A stretch of DNA of 47,895 bases from contig CAZHGD010000043.1 of NCBI GenBank assembly GCA_964531735.1, positions 1-47,895 of the forward strand, in the 5' to 3' direction. The DNA is from CAZHGD01 sp964531735 (lineage in GTDB: Bacteria > Armatimonadota > UBA10988). The number at the start of each line of letters is the position of its first letter. The first letter of the stretch is position 1. The notes under the pieces are model-generated. The model saw nothing but the letters and a program-made list of their open reading frames with translations. It was not told where the DNA came from and searched no databases. Positions 8,476 through 16,232 of the stretch are shown here, piece after piece. Made by a program: the position numbers and the translations under genes.

Positions 8476-8844
8476 GTGAGTGCCAGAGTGACGTTCAAGC
8501 GGGTCAACGATGACGACTTGACCCTATGCGACCCCGCCGGCCAATGCCGGATCACCGAACCCGTGGCCGTCTTGCCCTACCGCCTGGAGCGCGCCGCGCT
8601 CGACGCCGCGGCCCGCCGCCAGGGTCACCTGCTGGTCTTGACCAACGAGTGGGACGGCCTGCCACTGCTCGGGCTGGGCCTGCTGCCCTTGCGCGAGTTC
8701 GACGCCCTGTGGAAGCCCGGCGACACCCCGCCGTACAGCCTGCGCGGGCTCAACGAGCAGCGCCGCCACTGGGCCGGGCTGACCCCCGGCGCCTGGGTGG
8801 TGGCCGAGGTCGCCCGGGTCGCGGAGGAGGTGGCAGGTGTATAG
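8476..8844 (+). CDS. Hypothetical protein, 122 aa
   Basis: The GTG at 8476 is chosen because GGGAGG lies at 8459-8464 and an extended -10 is upstream. The product begins MSARVTFKRVNDDDLTLC. It has a compact beta-rich start and a mid-section LLVLTNEWDGLPLLGLGLLP, and ends in a short helix with AEVARVAEEVAGV. I recognise no domain. It overlaps the next gene by eight bases, and GAGGAGG near 8823-8829 serves that gene, so the two form an operon on the plasmid backbone. Confidence 0.6.
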   Translation: MSARVTFKRVNDDDLTLCDPAGQCRITEPVAVLPYRLERAALDAAARRQGHLLVLTNEWDGLPLLGLGLLPLREFDALWKPGDTPPYSLRGLNEQRRHWAGLTPGAWVVAEVARVAEEVAGV

Positions 8845-9403
8845 ACGCAGTCCGCGCCAGCGCGACGCGATGAGGCGCATCGCTGCCGGCGTACAGCTTT
8901 CGTCTGACGGGCGCTGGCCCGATGGGAGCTGGATCAATAGCGCCACGCTGCGCAGCCTGGCCCGGTACTGGGATCCGCTCCTCGCCCTTGAGGGCGACGG
9001 TTGGGTCCTGACGGACCGCGGGCAGGACTACGTGGACGCCGTCCGCAGGGCCGAACTGCGCGAGCGGCTCACGGCCCGGCCGATCCCTGACTCCATCCCG
9101 ATGTTCCCGGTCTGCAACCGTTTCATCAGGCCGGCGGATCGCCAAGTGGCCATCGTGATGTTCACCTACGAAGGCCGGCGGCTCCTGCAGGTCGCCCACT
9201 ACATTGCCGAGCGCGCGTCCTGGCTGGTCAGCACTTCGCCCTGGGCGGTCCACGTCCCCCACCACTGGGTGATCGCCTGGACACCGGCCGCCCTGGATGA
9301 GGACCTGCCCGGCCTGGTGCCGCTGGACGACCACGAGGACGACACCACATTGGCGCCGGTGATCCCCCTCACGCGCCCCGAGCAGCCTGGCGATGGGCGC
9401 TGA
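8837..9403 (+). CDS. Hypothetical protein, 188 aa, winged-helix-like N-terminus
   Basis: The GTG at 8837 overlaps the previous stop and has GAGGAGG about 8 bp upstream, so translation is coupled. Residues 1-70 (RQRDAMRRIAAGVQ, then WINSATLRSLARYWDPLLALE and GDGWVLTDRG) resemble a helix-turn-helix followed by a beta wing that ends in the LTDRG phrase common in winged-helix proteins. The rest has strands with RQVAIVMFTYEG and an acidic tail with LDDHEDD. It may be a plasmid regulator; this is inference. Just past its TGA a different frame looks coding for about 75 residues and then ends at a junction with the rep1 gene, so the 3' part of this locus may be damaged. Confidence 0.55.
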   Translation: MYRRSPRQRDAMRRIAAGVQLSSDGRWPDGSWINSATLRSLARYWDPLLALEGDGWVLTDRGQDYVDAVRRAELRERLTARPIPDSIPMFPVCNRFIRPADRQVAIVMFTYEGRRLLQVAHYIAERASWLVSTSPWAVHVPHHWVIAWTPAALDEDLPGLVPLDDHEDDTTLAPVIPLTRPEQPGDGR

Positions 9404-10682
9404 CGCCCGACGAGCAGGCGCCAGGCTGGGACCCGACGCACCGCGGCCCCACCGCGATAGTCGCCGCGTCGCGCCTGACGGCCGGTGCCCTCCGCGAGGA
9501 GTTCGCCCGCCCCCGCGCCCACACCGCCAGCCGCCTGTTCGCCACCGTCCTCACCTGGCCCACCACCGCGCCAGATTGGCACGACTTGCTGCGCGAGCTG
9601 ACCTCGCACAACCCACACATCCCGGCGAAGGCTTCGGCGTCGTTGTCGGGGTAGCGGGGTTCGTAGCCGTTGCGGATGGCGTCGGTGAGCCAGCCGCCGC
9701 GCTTGGTGGGCTTCTGGTGGCCGTCGACGAGGAAGTCGCACATGGCCATGATGCGGCTCTCATCGTAGCCGGCGACGAGTTGGCGGGCGGCCTCGGGGTA
9801 GACCTCGAAGTGCTCGGTGAGGATGCGCCGCAGCTCGGTGCGCAGGTAGTTGCGGACGTGGAAGGTGAAGGTGCCGCCGCGTTTGTAGTCGATGCGTTCG
9901 ACGACGTCGGCGGCCATCAGGCGGTCCAGGTGGGGTTGCAGGACTTGCATGAAGCGAGCGGGGCGCTGGTAGGCGTCGGCGGACATGCCCAGCACGGTGG
10001 CCAGCGTCTTCCAGCCGACCGACCAGGCGCGCTCACCAGAGAGCGTGACCCGGTCGAGCAGCCGGTAGAGCTGCACGGCGATCGGGTTGCCGAGGGCGAC
10101 GACGGTGCCCCAGTCCAGCCGCTTGATGTCCTCCTGGGCAAAGCCCTCGGTGACCACCGAACCCCACTCGAGCCAGGAGTCGGACCATCGGTTCTCGGCC
10201 ACGCGGTAGGTGTCGATGATGTGCCCGCCCATGGCGACGCGGTCGGTGTATTCCTGGCCGGTGCGTCCGGTCATGGTGCCGCTGGAGAAGTGGAAGGCCA
10301 GGCCGTGCAGGCGCTCCAGGCTGTCTCGGAGCATTGCGTAGTTCTGGCCTCCGATGCTGGTCCAGCGGAGCAGATCGAAGACGTTGTGGGGATCAAAGGA
10401 CATGCGCTCGGTGACGCCGGCGGTGCGGGCGATCTGAAGCAGCGCCAGGTAGATCATGGCATCGCCCTGAGTCGGCCAGCCCACGCCGCCTGGTGATATC
10501 TTTAGCTTGAAGCAGCGCACCTTGCCATCGACGTGAAGCTGGTAGCCGATCTCTCGCGGGGTCAGGGTCAGGTCGCGGCGGCTGGAGGTGGTGGGCAGCA
10601 AGGCCAGGCCGGCGTGATCGATGGCCGTTGTGGGCAAAGGCAAAATCAGCGGCTGCGGCAGAAGTTTGGACTGATCTGTCAC
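9369..10682 (-). CDS. repA: RepA-type plasmid replication initiator 1, C-terminus replaced
   Basis: The 437-residue product is a paralogue of the initiator at 16955. Shared landmarks include the MIYLALLQIA/MVHLALLQLA helix, FDLLRW, KRLDW, LGNPIAVQLYRLLDR with VTLSGE, LGMSADA, the RPAR region, VRNYLR, EAARQLVA, and GYEPRYPDNDAEAFAG near residue 360. After that point the homology stops and about 70 residues (VSSRSKSCQSG onward) are antisense to another coding remnant, so the true C-terminus has been lost. Such proteins (RPA family, winged-helix initiators) bind iterons and open the origin; six iterons lie directly upstream. The GTG at 10682 has GGAG at about 8 bp. The DNA-binding core is intact, but activity is doubtful. 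Confidence 0.82.
   Translation of the reverse strand: MTDQSKLLPQPLILPLPTTAIDHAGLALLPTTSSRRDLTLTPREIGYQLHVDGKVRCFKLKISPGGVGWPTQGDAMIYLALLQIARTAGVTERMSFDPHNVFDLLRWTSIGGQNYAMLRDSLERLHGLAFHFSSGTMTGRTGQEYTDRVAMGGHIIDTYRVAENRWSDSWLEWGSVVTEGFAQEDIKRLDWGTVVALGNPIAVQLYRLLDRVTLSGERAWSVGWKTLATVLGMSADAYQRPARFMQVLQPHLDRLMAADVVERIDYKRGGTFTFHVRNYLRTELRRILTEHFEVYPEAARQLVAGYDESRIMAMCDFLVDGHQKPTKRGGWLTDAIRNGYEPRYPDNDAEAFAGMCGLCEVSSRSKSCQSGAVVGQVRTVANRRLAVWARGRANSSRRAPAVRRDAATIAVGPRCVGSQPGACSSGVSAHRQAARGA
9394..9622 (+). pseudogene. Truncated coding remnant facing rep1
   Basis: The plus-strand frame that reads WALTPDEQAPGWDPTHRGPT, then TASRLFATVLTW and DWHDLLRELTSHNP, looks protein-like, but it has no ATG or GTG start with a ribosome site and runs straight into the 3' end of rep1 near 9620. 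It is probably the front of a gene cut by the recombination that also replaced the end of rep1, or a frameshifted continuation of the preceding gene. Confidence 0.35.
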
Positions 10683-10750
10683 CAGAGACTCCAGACTCCG
10701 CTAAGGGTGGCAGGAGATGCGCTTGGCATCAAGGTTGGCGGCGAGCGAAT

Positions 10751-10961
10751 GTACAACGAACCTCCACTGACGGGCGAGAGAACGTACAACGATGGTCCAC
10801 TGACCGAGGGCCGCAGGTACAACAGATGTCCACTGATCCGCTCGCAATGCGCTTCTGGCGCGGACTTGCGGTCGTACAACGAGCCTCCAATGACAATCCA
10901 TCAGTGGACTCTCGTTGTACATTGGGGAAGGCCCCGGCGGATCAGTGGACTCTCGTTGTAC
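10751..10961. repeat. oriV1: Iteron origin of replicon 1 (six 20 bp iterons)
   Basis: Six copies of a 20 bp motif, consensus GTACAACGANNNTCCACTGA, occur at 10751-10770, 10784-10803, 10817-10836 and 10874-10893 in direct orientation, and at 10901-10920 and 10942-10961 inverted (both TCAGTGGACTCTCGTTGTAC). They stand immediately upstream of rep1 on its strand. The arrangement is that of an iteron-controlled origin, where the repeats bind the cognate initiator for replication and copy control. Confidence 0.88.
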
Positions 10962-10987
10962 ATTCACGAGTCCGCCGCGGCACGGTC

Positions 10988-11296
10988 CTACTCGGCGTCG
11001 CGTTCGACCGGCTTGATGGTGACGATCACCTTGCCGACGTGGCCGGAGAACTCCTCGGCCACGCTGCCGGTCGTGTTCGGCGCGCCGGTGACCACGCCGT
11101 AGCGCACGTCGAAGACCTCGAACTCGGTGGTCTCCGGGCCGGTGCTCAGCGGGTCCGAGCCGTGGACGTCGAGCAGCTCCACCAGGTCGCCCACGGCGGG
11201 CACCTGGGGGAACCAGGCCGGGGCTTCGTAGTCGCTGTCGGGCAGCTTCAGCGCCACCTTGACGCCGTAGGCCATCATGCGGGAACGAGTCTGCAT
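10988..11296 (-). CDS. Hypothetical protein, 102 aa
   Basis: The start at 11296 (MQTRSRMMAYGVKVALKLP) has GGAG about 9 bp upstream; an ATG at 11278 is an alternative. The product looks like a small beta-barrel domain: PAVGDLVELLDVHG, EFEVFDVRYGVVTG and KVIVTIKPVERDAE are alternating strands. It lies between the RHH gene and the iterons on the same strand as rep1, so it probably belongs to the replicon 1 maintenance operon. No family recognised. Confidence 0.55.
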   Translation of the reverse strand: MQTRSRMMAYGVKVALKLPDSDYEAPAWFPQVPAVGDLVELLDVHGSDPLSTGPETTEFEVFDVRYGVVTGAPNTTGSVAEEFSGHVGKVIVTIKPVERDAE

Positions 11297-11379
11297 AGGC
11301 GATGCTCCGGGGGCAGAGACGACGACACCGCCAGCCGAGCGGCTGGCGGTCAAGGGGTCAAATGACGAGTCCGGGCGGG

Positions 11380-11805
11380 CTACCGGCGCGGGCGCCCGGT
11401 GGGCGGTCGCAGCGCCGGCGGCGTGGTCTCGATGCCGTACTCGTGGGCCACGGCCTCGAGCCAGAGGTGGATCATGGACGCCGCGGCGTCCTGCTTGGTG
11501 ATGCCGAGGACGGTGCAGGTGTAGGTCACCCGTTGCGCCAGCTCCGGGTCGACGCGGGCGGCGAAGGTCGCCGTCAGTGCCGGTTGTTGGGGCACCCGAG
11601 ACGGCAGGATGACCGGCTTGGTGGCGGGCGGCGGCGACGGCAGGTCCGGTTCATCCGGCGCGGAGGCCTCCGGCAGGTCCAGCTCGTCGGGCGCGGGGGC
11701 CTCCAGTGGTTCGACCCGCGCGACCGGCGCCGGGGGCAGCGGCGAGGTCGCCGCAGCTTGCGCCGCGGCCGCGGCCTCGATGGCTTTCAGGTTATCCCGC
11801 ACCAT
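11380..11805 (-). CDS. ParB-like ribbon-helix-helix protein of replicon 1
   Basis: The ATG at 11805 overlaps the end of the upstream ParA remnant by 14 bases and has GGGAGG just ahead of it, so the two were a parAB pair. The 141-residue product has a long disordered acidic and proline-rich N-terminal arm (residues 1-75) and a C-terminal DNA-binding part: a strand, LTATFAARVDPELAQRVTYT, then a helix-turn-helix with GITKQDAAASMIHLWL. That pattern fits a ribbon-helix-helix centromere binder such as those paired with small ParA proteins. The partner ParA has lost its Walker A region, so segregation by this locus is questionable. Confidence 0.55.
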   Translation of the reverse strand: MVRDNLKAIEAAAAAQAAATSPLPPAPVARVEPLEAPAPDELDLPEASAPDEPDLPSPPPATKPVILPSRVPQQPALTATFAARVDPELAQRVTYTCTVLGITKQDAAASMIHLWLEAVAHEYGIETTPPALRPPTGRPRR

Positions 11806-12340
11806 AGACCTCCCACTTCTCGACCGCGGCGGCCAGCCGCGTGATGTCGCTCCAGGCGGCGTCAGCCGACGGATACTGCCAGTCGACCACCACGCGCCCA
11901 TCGGCGTAGGCGTGCATGTAGCAGGCGTAGCGGCGCACCGTCGCGGGCAGCACGGCCGCGCCCAACTGCGTCATGCCGGCCTGCAGCATGGTGCTGCTGC
12001 CGGTCGGGGCCACCTGGTTGAACAAGACCCGCGTCTGCCCGCCCATGGCCGTCAGGATGCGGCTGTACGACAAGGCCGCGCCCTGGCTCTGCACGTCGGG
12101 ATTGGCCACCACCAGCAGGCGGTCGCAGGTGTCGATGAGCGAGCAGGTCAGGTCCGAAGACGGATGCGCCGGCGTGTCCCAGATGGTGATGTCCGCCGGC
12201 GAGGCGCCGTCGAGTTGCCCGGGCACGAGCACCGGGAAGTCGGCCTGCTGGCGCTGGCCGGCCCAGAAGTGACAGGCTTGGCGGCGATCGAGGTCAACGA
12301 GGGCGACACTGGGATCCGGCGCTTCGGCTGTGCCACCATG
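11792..12340 (-). pseudogene. parA: ParA-like ATPase remnant, Walker A region lost
   Basis: The frame is open from 12340 after an in-frame TGA at 12341-12343. It starts within a ParA fold at DPSVALVDLDRRQACHFW (the Walker A' strand) and continues with ADITIWDTPAHPSSDL (Walker B), LLVVANPDVQSQGAA and RVLFNQVAP. The deviant Walker A motif that should precede VALVDLD by about 25-30 residues is missing. A GTG at 12232 could start a shorter product but would lose still more. The gene therefore cannot encode a working partition ATPase. The junction near 12340 lies only about 50 bp from the end of the upstream repressor gene, consistent with a small deletion. Confidence 0.75.
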
Positions 12341-12387
12341 TCAAGGGCACGGCCGCCCACGGCACGGCCTTACCGGGCGCCAACCAC

Positions 12388-12407
12388 AACCGGGCGTCTG
12401 CCCGGTT
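12388..12407 (-). terminator. Hairpin after the repressor gene
   Basis: AACCGGGC and GCCCGGTT form a perfect 8 bp stem with a 4-base loop directly after the repressor stop codon. A T-run does not follow on the minus strand, so it is at best a weak intrinsic terminator. Confidence 0.4.
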
Positions 12408-13037
12408 TCACGCCAGCGGGACCATCCGCAAGCGGCCGACCACCACCCCATGCACCACCACCTCGCGGAGCGAGGCCGTGTCCGCTTCCGCAGTCTGGGG
12501 ATCGAAGCCGACCACCAACAGGTTGCCCACATCGCCCGGCGCCACCCGCATGATCCGGCTGCTGCCGCGCCAGGTCACCAACACCAAGCCGTGGAGCATT
12601 GGTGTCCGCGCCGTGTCGACCAGGACGTAGTCGCCCTCGAACAGCCGCGCCGTCTGCAGCCCGTCGGTGGCCACGCGGATGACGACACAACCCGGGTCCC
12701 AGGCGCCCTCGAAGAAGTCCTGGGCCACCAGGTCGCAGCCCTTGCCGAGGCTGAAGTCGATGGGCTGGTCCGATGGCACTTCGCCGTAGTAGCGGACGCC
12801 GGCGCCCGAGCGATCCTGCTCGGTGACCAGCCACCGGCCGCCACCCACCAGCACCAGGGCGTGGTTGGTCAGCTGAGCCAGCGCCGACAGACACTCATTG
12901 GGCACCCCGCGCGAGCCCGCCTCGCGGCGGTTGAGCAATCCCGGCGAGACGCCCAGCACTCGAGCGGCCTGGGTCTGGTCCAGGCCGGCCGCGCGGCGCA
13001 GGTAGACCAGCGCCTCCTGACTCGTCATTGCCTGCAT
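12408..13037 (-). CDS. XRE/S24 repressor with a lost protease dyad
   Basis: The start at 13037 (MQAMTSQEALVYLRRAAG) is preceded by GAGGGAG at 5 bp. The 209-residue product opens with an XRE helix-turn-helix (residues 1-55: LDQTQAARVLGVSPGLLNRR). After a linker, the C-terminal half aligns with LexA/CI S24 peptidases: VATDGLQTARLFEGDYVLVD matches the V-x-G-D-S-M...DGD block and GSSRIMRV the later V-K-R block. In this alignment the catalytic Ser is Gly and the catalytic Lys is Met, so self-cleavage on RecA is not expected. It may instead be a stable dimerising repressor. Repeated GGTCCCA sites upstream are candidate operators. It lies upstream of the parA remnant on the same strand. Confidence 0.75.
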   Translation of the reverse strand: MQAMTSQEALVYLRRAAGLDQTQAARVLGVSPGLLNRREAGSRGVPNECLSALAQLTNHALVLVGGGRWLVTEQDRSGAGVRYYGEVPSDQPIDFSLGKGCDLVAQDFFEGAWDPGCVVIRVATDGLQTARLFEGDYVLVDTARTPMLHGLVLVTWRGSSRIMRVAPGDVGNLLVVGFDPQTAEADTASLREVVVHGVVVGRLRMVPLA

Positions 13038-13141
13038 TGCACTCCCTCGTGGTCGACATGGTACCAGATTGGCACTACAGCCGCAGCCGTCCGGCCCGGC
13101 CAGCTCCAGATCGGACCAGCACGCGGCACGCGCGATGGGCC

Positions 13142-13259
13142 TGGGACGTCGGCATGGTCCCACGCCGATTTGTCGTCCCGCTTCGCGCACCGATGTGGGA
13201 CGACTCGCCGTCCCTGGTGGTCCCAAGCGGCTCGTAGAGCAGCTGGGTCGAAGGTCCCA
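13142..13259. promoter_or_regulatory. Cluster of GGTCCCA-type sites upstream of the repressor
   Basis: TGGTCCCA occurs at 13155-13162 and 13218-13225, AGGTCCCA at 13252-13259, and the inverted TGGGACG at 13142-13148 and 13196-13202. Five copies in 118 bp, on both strands and 105-220 bp upstream of the repressor start, suggest operator or centromere sites for the replicon 1 regulators. Confidence 0.45.
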
Positions 13260-13462
13260 ACGGGCTTCGGCGCGGTGTGTGGCGCGTATCGAAGTCTACC
13301 CCACCCTCCTACTCGCCTGAGGATGCCGCATCACCGGCCAAATAGGGGGGCCTCGCGGCTGCTCTGGCCGTCGGCGATTCAGGCCATTGGCGCTGAACCG
13401 GGCGCCCATTTCCGCGCTCGCCGACGGCCATCTCGCCGTCGGCCTGAACGGCCAGGTCGTCG

Positions 13463-14166
13463 TCAGGTCTGCCTACGGCCAGGAACGCCACACCCACCCA
13501 AGCCATCGGCTTGGACTGCGTCGCTGGCGCCGATGGCAGGTGGGCCGACGGCAACGTCGCTCCGCCGTGGGCCAATGGCATGGCGGCTTTGCCACTGCAC
13601 GGCAGAGCGCGTCCGCGTGGGTGAGAACACACTCTCACTAGTGTGCCCATCGCCGTTCGGCTCACCTTGGCGAACGCCTTGCTCGGCGAAGGCCGGCCTG
13701 ATGGCGGCATCCGACGTGCCACAACGCGAAGCCGCCGCCGCGTCGCTCGTCGGGTCCTCCAGCACCGGTTGGGTGTCGCTCTCGTCTTGGCCCCGGTAGG
13801 CGCAGGAGGCGCGGACCGTGTCGCGGTTGAGCCGGGTCATCCGCTCCAGGTCGCTGAACGGAAGCTGCACCTGCTGGCCTGCTGGCGGCGGCAGCCGTGG
13901 CGGGTCTGGAAGCCGAGGGTGTGGCGGATGACCGCGCCGATGGCGCGCAGTTCGGCCAGCGGCGGCCGAGGCACCAGCTCGTCGCAGAACTGGTCGGTGG
14001 TGTAGCTCAGGTCGCCGTTGCCGGCGTAGCAGCCCTGGAACATCGCCAGGTAGGTAAGGTCGCGCCCGTGTTCCACGGCAGGCAGTAGCTGGCGTTCTGG
14101 CCGGCCGGCGCGCACCTGCTCGATGGAACAGGCCTCGACCGCCTCGCGCACCGCCTCGCCGACCAT
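13463..14166 (-). pseudogene. Frameshifted hypothetical protein
   Basis: From an ATG at 14166 a frame reads MVGEAVREAVEACSIEQVRA, then LTYLAMFQGCYAGNGDLSYT and PPLAELRAIGAVIRHTLGFQ, which looks like a folded helical domain. Near 13870 coding character passes to another frame with QLPFSDLERMTRLNRDTVRA, continuing to a stop at 13463. I read it as one gene with a frameshift. The family is not recognised; a replication or recombination accessory role is only a guess. The phrase LPFSD recurs in a fragment at 33801-34060 in the same kind of context. Confidence 0.35.
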
Positions 14167-14468
14167 GGAGTGGCCGACGCCGCCGGTCGGGTTGGCAGGT
14201 CCCCTTGCGCGGCGGTTGCCAGCGAGGCCAGTCGAAGGACAACTCCCCTGCGCGAAGGACGACACCGACCTGGCTTGGCAGACTGGGCACGCCGAGCTGG
14301 AGCACGGCCCGCCGGCGGCCCGGCTACCCTACCCCGCCGGCGCCAGAACGTTCGTATCCAGCTGCATAGCCGTGACCACGTCCGCCGACGGCCTGGCCGA
14401 GTTCAGGGCGGCGGCGCCGTCAGGCTCGCGTTCACGATCTGGATGGGCCGTGACCGGACGCCTATGGC
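14167..14468. other. Non-coding or decayed stretch upstream of the frameshifted gene
   Basis: I see no convincing reading frame, hairpin or repeat here. The upstream part may contain decayed 5' sequence of the minus-strand gene that follows. Confidence 0.3.
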
Positions 14469-14717
14469 CTAGCGGAAGGCGCTCACGCCCTCCGTCGTTA
14501 GCCACCATTCGGGCCTGCCGCCACTGACGCGCTGGCGTTCCATCACCACGTCGCCGGTCTGGTGGCTCTGGGTCCAGCGGAACCCTCGCCGAGGTGCGAA
14601 AGCCCAGGCGCGGCAGAGGCCGCGCGCGCTAGCTCCGCGTCGCTCGACATCAGCAACCACTCCTACGTACCCGTTGGCAGGATGGTGGCCGAATGCGCCG
14701 TAGCACTCAACCGCCAC
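14469..14717 (-). CDS. Possible small winged-helix-like protein
   Basis: The 82-residue frame ends with FRWTQSHQTGDVVMERQRVS and EWWLTTEGVSAFR, reminiscent of the wing and the LT-x-x-G turn of winged-helix proteins. No ribosome site supports the ATG at 14717 and the N-terminal part lacks clear structure, so it may be the tail of a truncated gene. Confidence 0.25.
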   Translation of the reverse strand: MAVECYGAFGHHPANGYVGVVADVERRGASARGLCRAWAFAPRRGFRWTQSHQTGDVVMERQRVSGGRPEWWLTTEGVSAFR

Positions 14718-14735
14718 AACAGCCGTTTCGCGTCA

Positions 14736-15097
14736 AACGGGAACGTTGCACGTCTCTGCCGCCCTGACGACGCCTGGCTCCACAGCGGCCGCGCCGACCG
14801 GCCAACTGCCTGCCTGCCAGTGTCTCGCCTCGCCGACTGACCGGGTTGTGGGCGGCGCAATCCTCGCCCCCACGCCCATCGCAACACCCGGAAGGTACAC
14901 TACAGCCTCAACGGGAACGTTGATGCAAATGTAAGTGCGCCCACGCCTCCAAGCCTACCGCCACCACGGGCGCCCCGACGGCCTCGACAGCGCGCCGCAA
15001 CAGCCCGCTGCCAAGCAACCAACGTCGCCATTGACTGTCTATTCTGCCAACGGCCTCAACCGCCGCAATCGCAACCAAGGGATAATCGGGAACGTAT
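14736..15097. repeat. parS: Repeated AACGGGAACGTTG sites upstream of parA (centromere/operator candidate)
   Basis: AACGGGAACGTTG is found exactly at 14736-14748 and 14910-14922, and a variant (ATCGGGAACGTATG) touches the parA start codon at 15085-15098. The partial motif CGGGAACCTT recurs inside parA near 15287 and 15700. Spaced copies ahead of a parA gene paired with an RHH protein are typical of a partition centromere that also serves as the par operator. The rest of this 360 bp stretch shows no gene. Confidence 0.5.
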
Positions 15098-15866
15098 GCG
15101 CACTATCGCCGTAATGAACCAGAAGGGTGGCAGTGGCAAGACCACCACCGCCGTGAACCTCGCCGGCGCACTCGCCGAGGCCGGGCAGCGAGTACTCCTG
15201 ATCGACGTCGACGCCCAGGCCTCGGCCAGCTCCTGGCTGGGCATCGGCGATGGTGGCCGCGGCCTCATGGAGGTGTTCACCGATAACGGGAACCTTAGCG
15301 ACCTTGTCGTTGATACGGCTGTTGCGGGGGTTTCGTGTGTTCCGGCCTCAAGCTGGCTCGTGGGCGTCGAGCGAGCGTTGGCCGGCGAGGTGGGGGCCGA
15401 GCTGATCCTGCGCCGCGCCCTCGCAGCCCTGCCGCCGCGCAGGTGGGACGTCGTCTTGGTCGACTGCCCGCCGTCGCTCGGGCTGCTTTCGGTCTCAGCA
15501 TTGACCGCCGTCGACGAGTTGCTCATCCCGATCGAGGCCCACGTCATGGCACTGGCGGGCTTGGCCCAGTTGCTTCGGACGGTCGAGGTCGTGCGTGACC
15601 GGCTGAACCCATCGCTGCGGGTCACCGGCATCGTGGCTTGTCGCGTTGACGGCCGTACCCGCCATTCCGCCGAGGTCCTCCAGCAGTTACGAGAGCGATT
15701 CGGGAACCTTGTCTACAACACCTACATCCGCGCCAACGTCCGCTTGGCGGAAGCACCGTCATTCCATCAGCCCATCACCCTGTACGAGCCTCGCAGCGCC
15801 GGAGCCGAAGACTACCGCTCTTTGGCGGCCGAGGTCATGAACCCGCAGAGGAGTGAGCAGTCATGA
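15096..15866 (+). CDS. parA: ParA partition ATPase of replicon 2
   Basis: The 256-residue protein starts with the deviant Walker A motif of the ParA/MinD group, NQKGGSGKTTTAVNLAGAL (signature Lys 10, Lys 15). It is followed by LLIDVDAQASASSWLG (A') and VVLVDCPPSLGLLS (Walker B). The later region VTGIVACRVDGRTRHSAEV and the C-terminal helix are also typical. It lacks the N-terminal helix-turn-helix of P1-type ParA, so it is a small type Ib-like ParA. It moves plasmid copies apart on the nucleoid, with ATP hydrolysis triggered by its DNA-bound partner. The next gene overlaps by ATGA. A GGGAACG motif lies at its start codon, pointing to autoregulation by the RHH partner. Confidence 0.93.
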   Translation: MRTIAVMNQKGGSGKTTTAVNLAGALAEAGQRVLLIDVDAQASASSWLGIGDGGRGLMEVFTDNGNLSDLVVDTAVAGVSCVPASSWLVGVERALAGEVGAELILRRALAALPPRRWDVVLVDCPPSLGLLSVSALTAVDELLIPIEAHVMALAGLAQLLRTVEVVRDRLNPSLRVTGIVACRVDGRTRHSAEVLQQLRERFGNLVYNTYIRANVRLAEAPSFHQPITLYEPRSAGAEDYRSLAAEVMNPQRSEQS

Positions 15867-16201
15867 GCAAGCGCAGCACCATCGGCGACAACCCGCTGGA
15901 TGCGGTCATCCCGCTCGTCGGGCCAGCGGCGCGCCCTGAGCCGCCGGCGCCGACGCGCCCGACAACTCGGGCCAGCCGGAAAGTGCGAGCCACCTTCCAC
16001 ATCCCCGAGGACTTGCTCGAGGACGCGCGCGACGCCGCAGTCGCCCTGTCGGGCCCGCCCTATAGGTTGACCCTGGCGTCGCTCGCCGAGACGGCCTTGC
16101 GCAACGAGATCGAGCGACTGCGGCGTCAGTGCCACGATGGCCGCCCGTTCCCGACTCGTGAAGAGGGCTCGTTGCGCGGTGGCCGACCAATCGGCTCCTG
16201 A
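15863..16201 (+). CDS. parB: RHH-type ParB-like centromere-binding protein
   Basis: The gene starts in an ATGA overlap with parA. The 112-residue product has a flexible basic and proline-rich arm (residues 1-42) and then SRKVRATFHIPEDLLEDARD, a strand and helix A, followed by LTLASLAETALRNEIERLRR, helix B and a C-terminal coil. This is the ribbon-helix-helix layout of small centromere binders that replace ParB next to short ParA proteins. It should bind the repeats upstream of parA and repress the operon. It is not an arginine-rich HTH ParB with the GERRxR motif. The symbol is used in the functional sense. Confidence 0.75.
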   Translation: MSKRSTIGDNPLDAVIPLVGPAARPEPPAPTRPTTRASRKVRATFHIPEDLLEDARDAAVALSGPPYRLTLASLAETALRNEIERLRRQCHDGRPFPTREEGSLRGGRPIGS

Positions 16202-16232
16202 GTCGGCCGAAGGGGTAGGGTGGGGCAGTCAA

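Noticed and set aside
10751..10961. CRISPR-like repeats
   Set aside because: Same reasoning: six short iterons in both orientations beside a replication initiator, and no cas genes.
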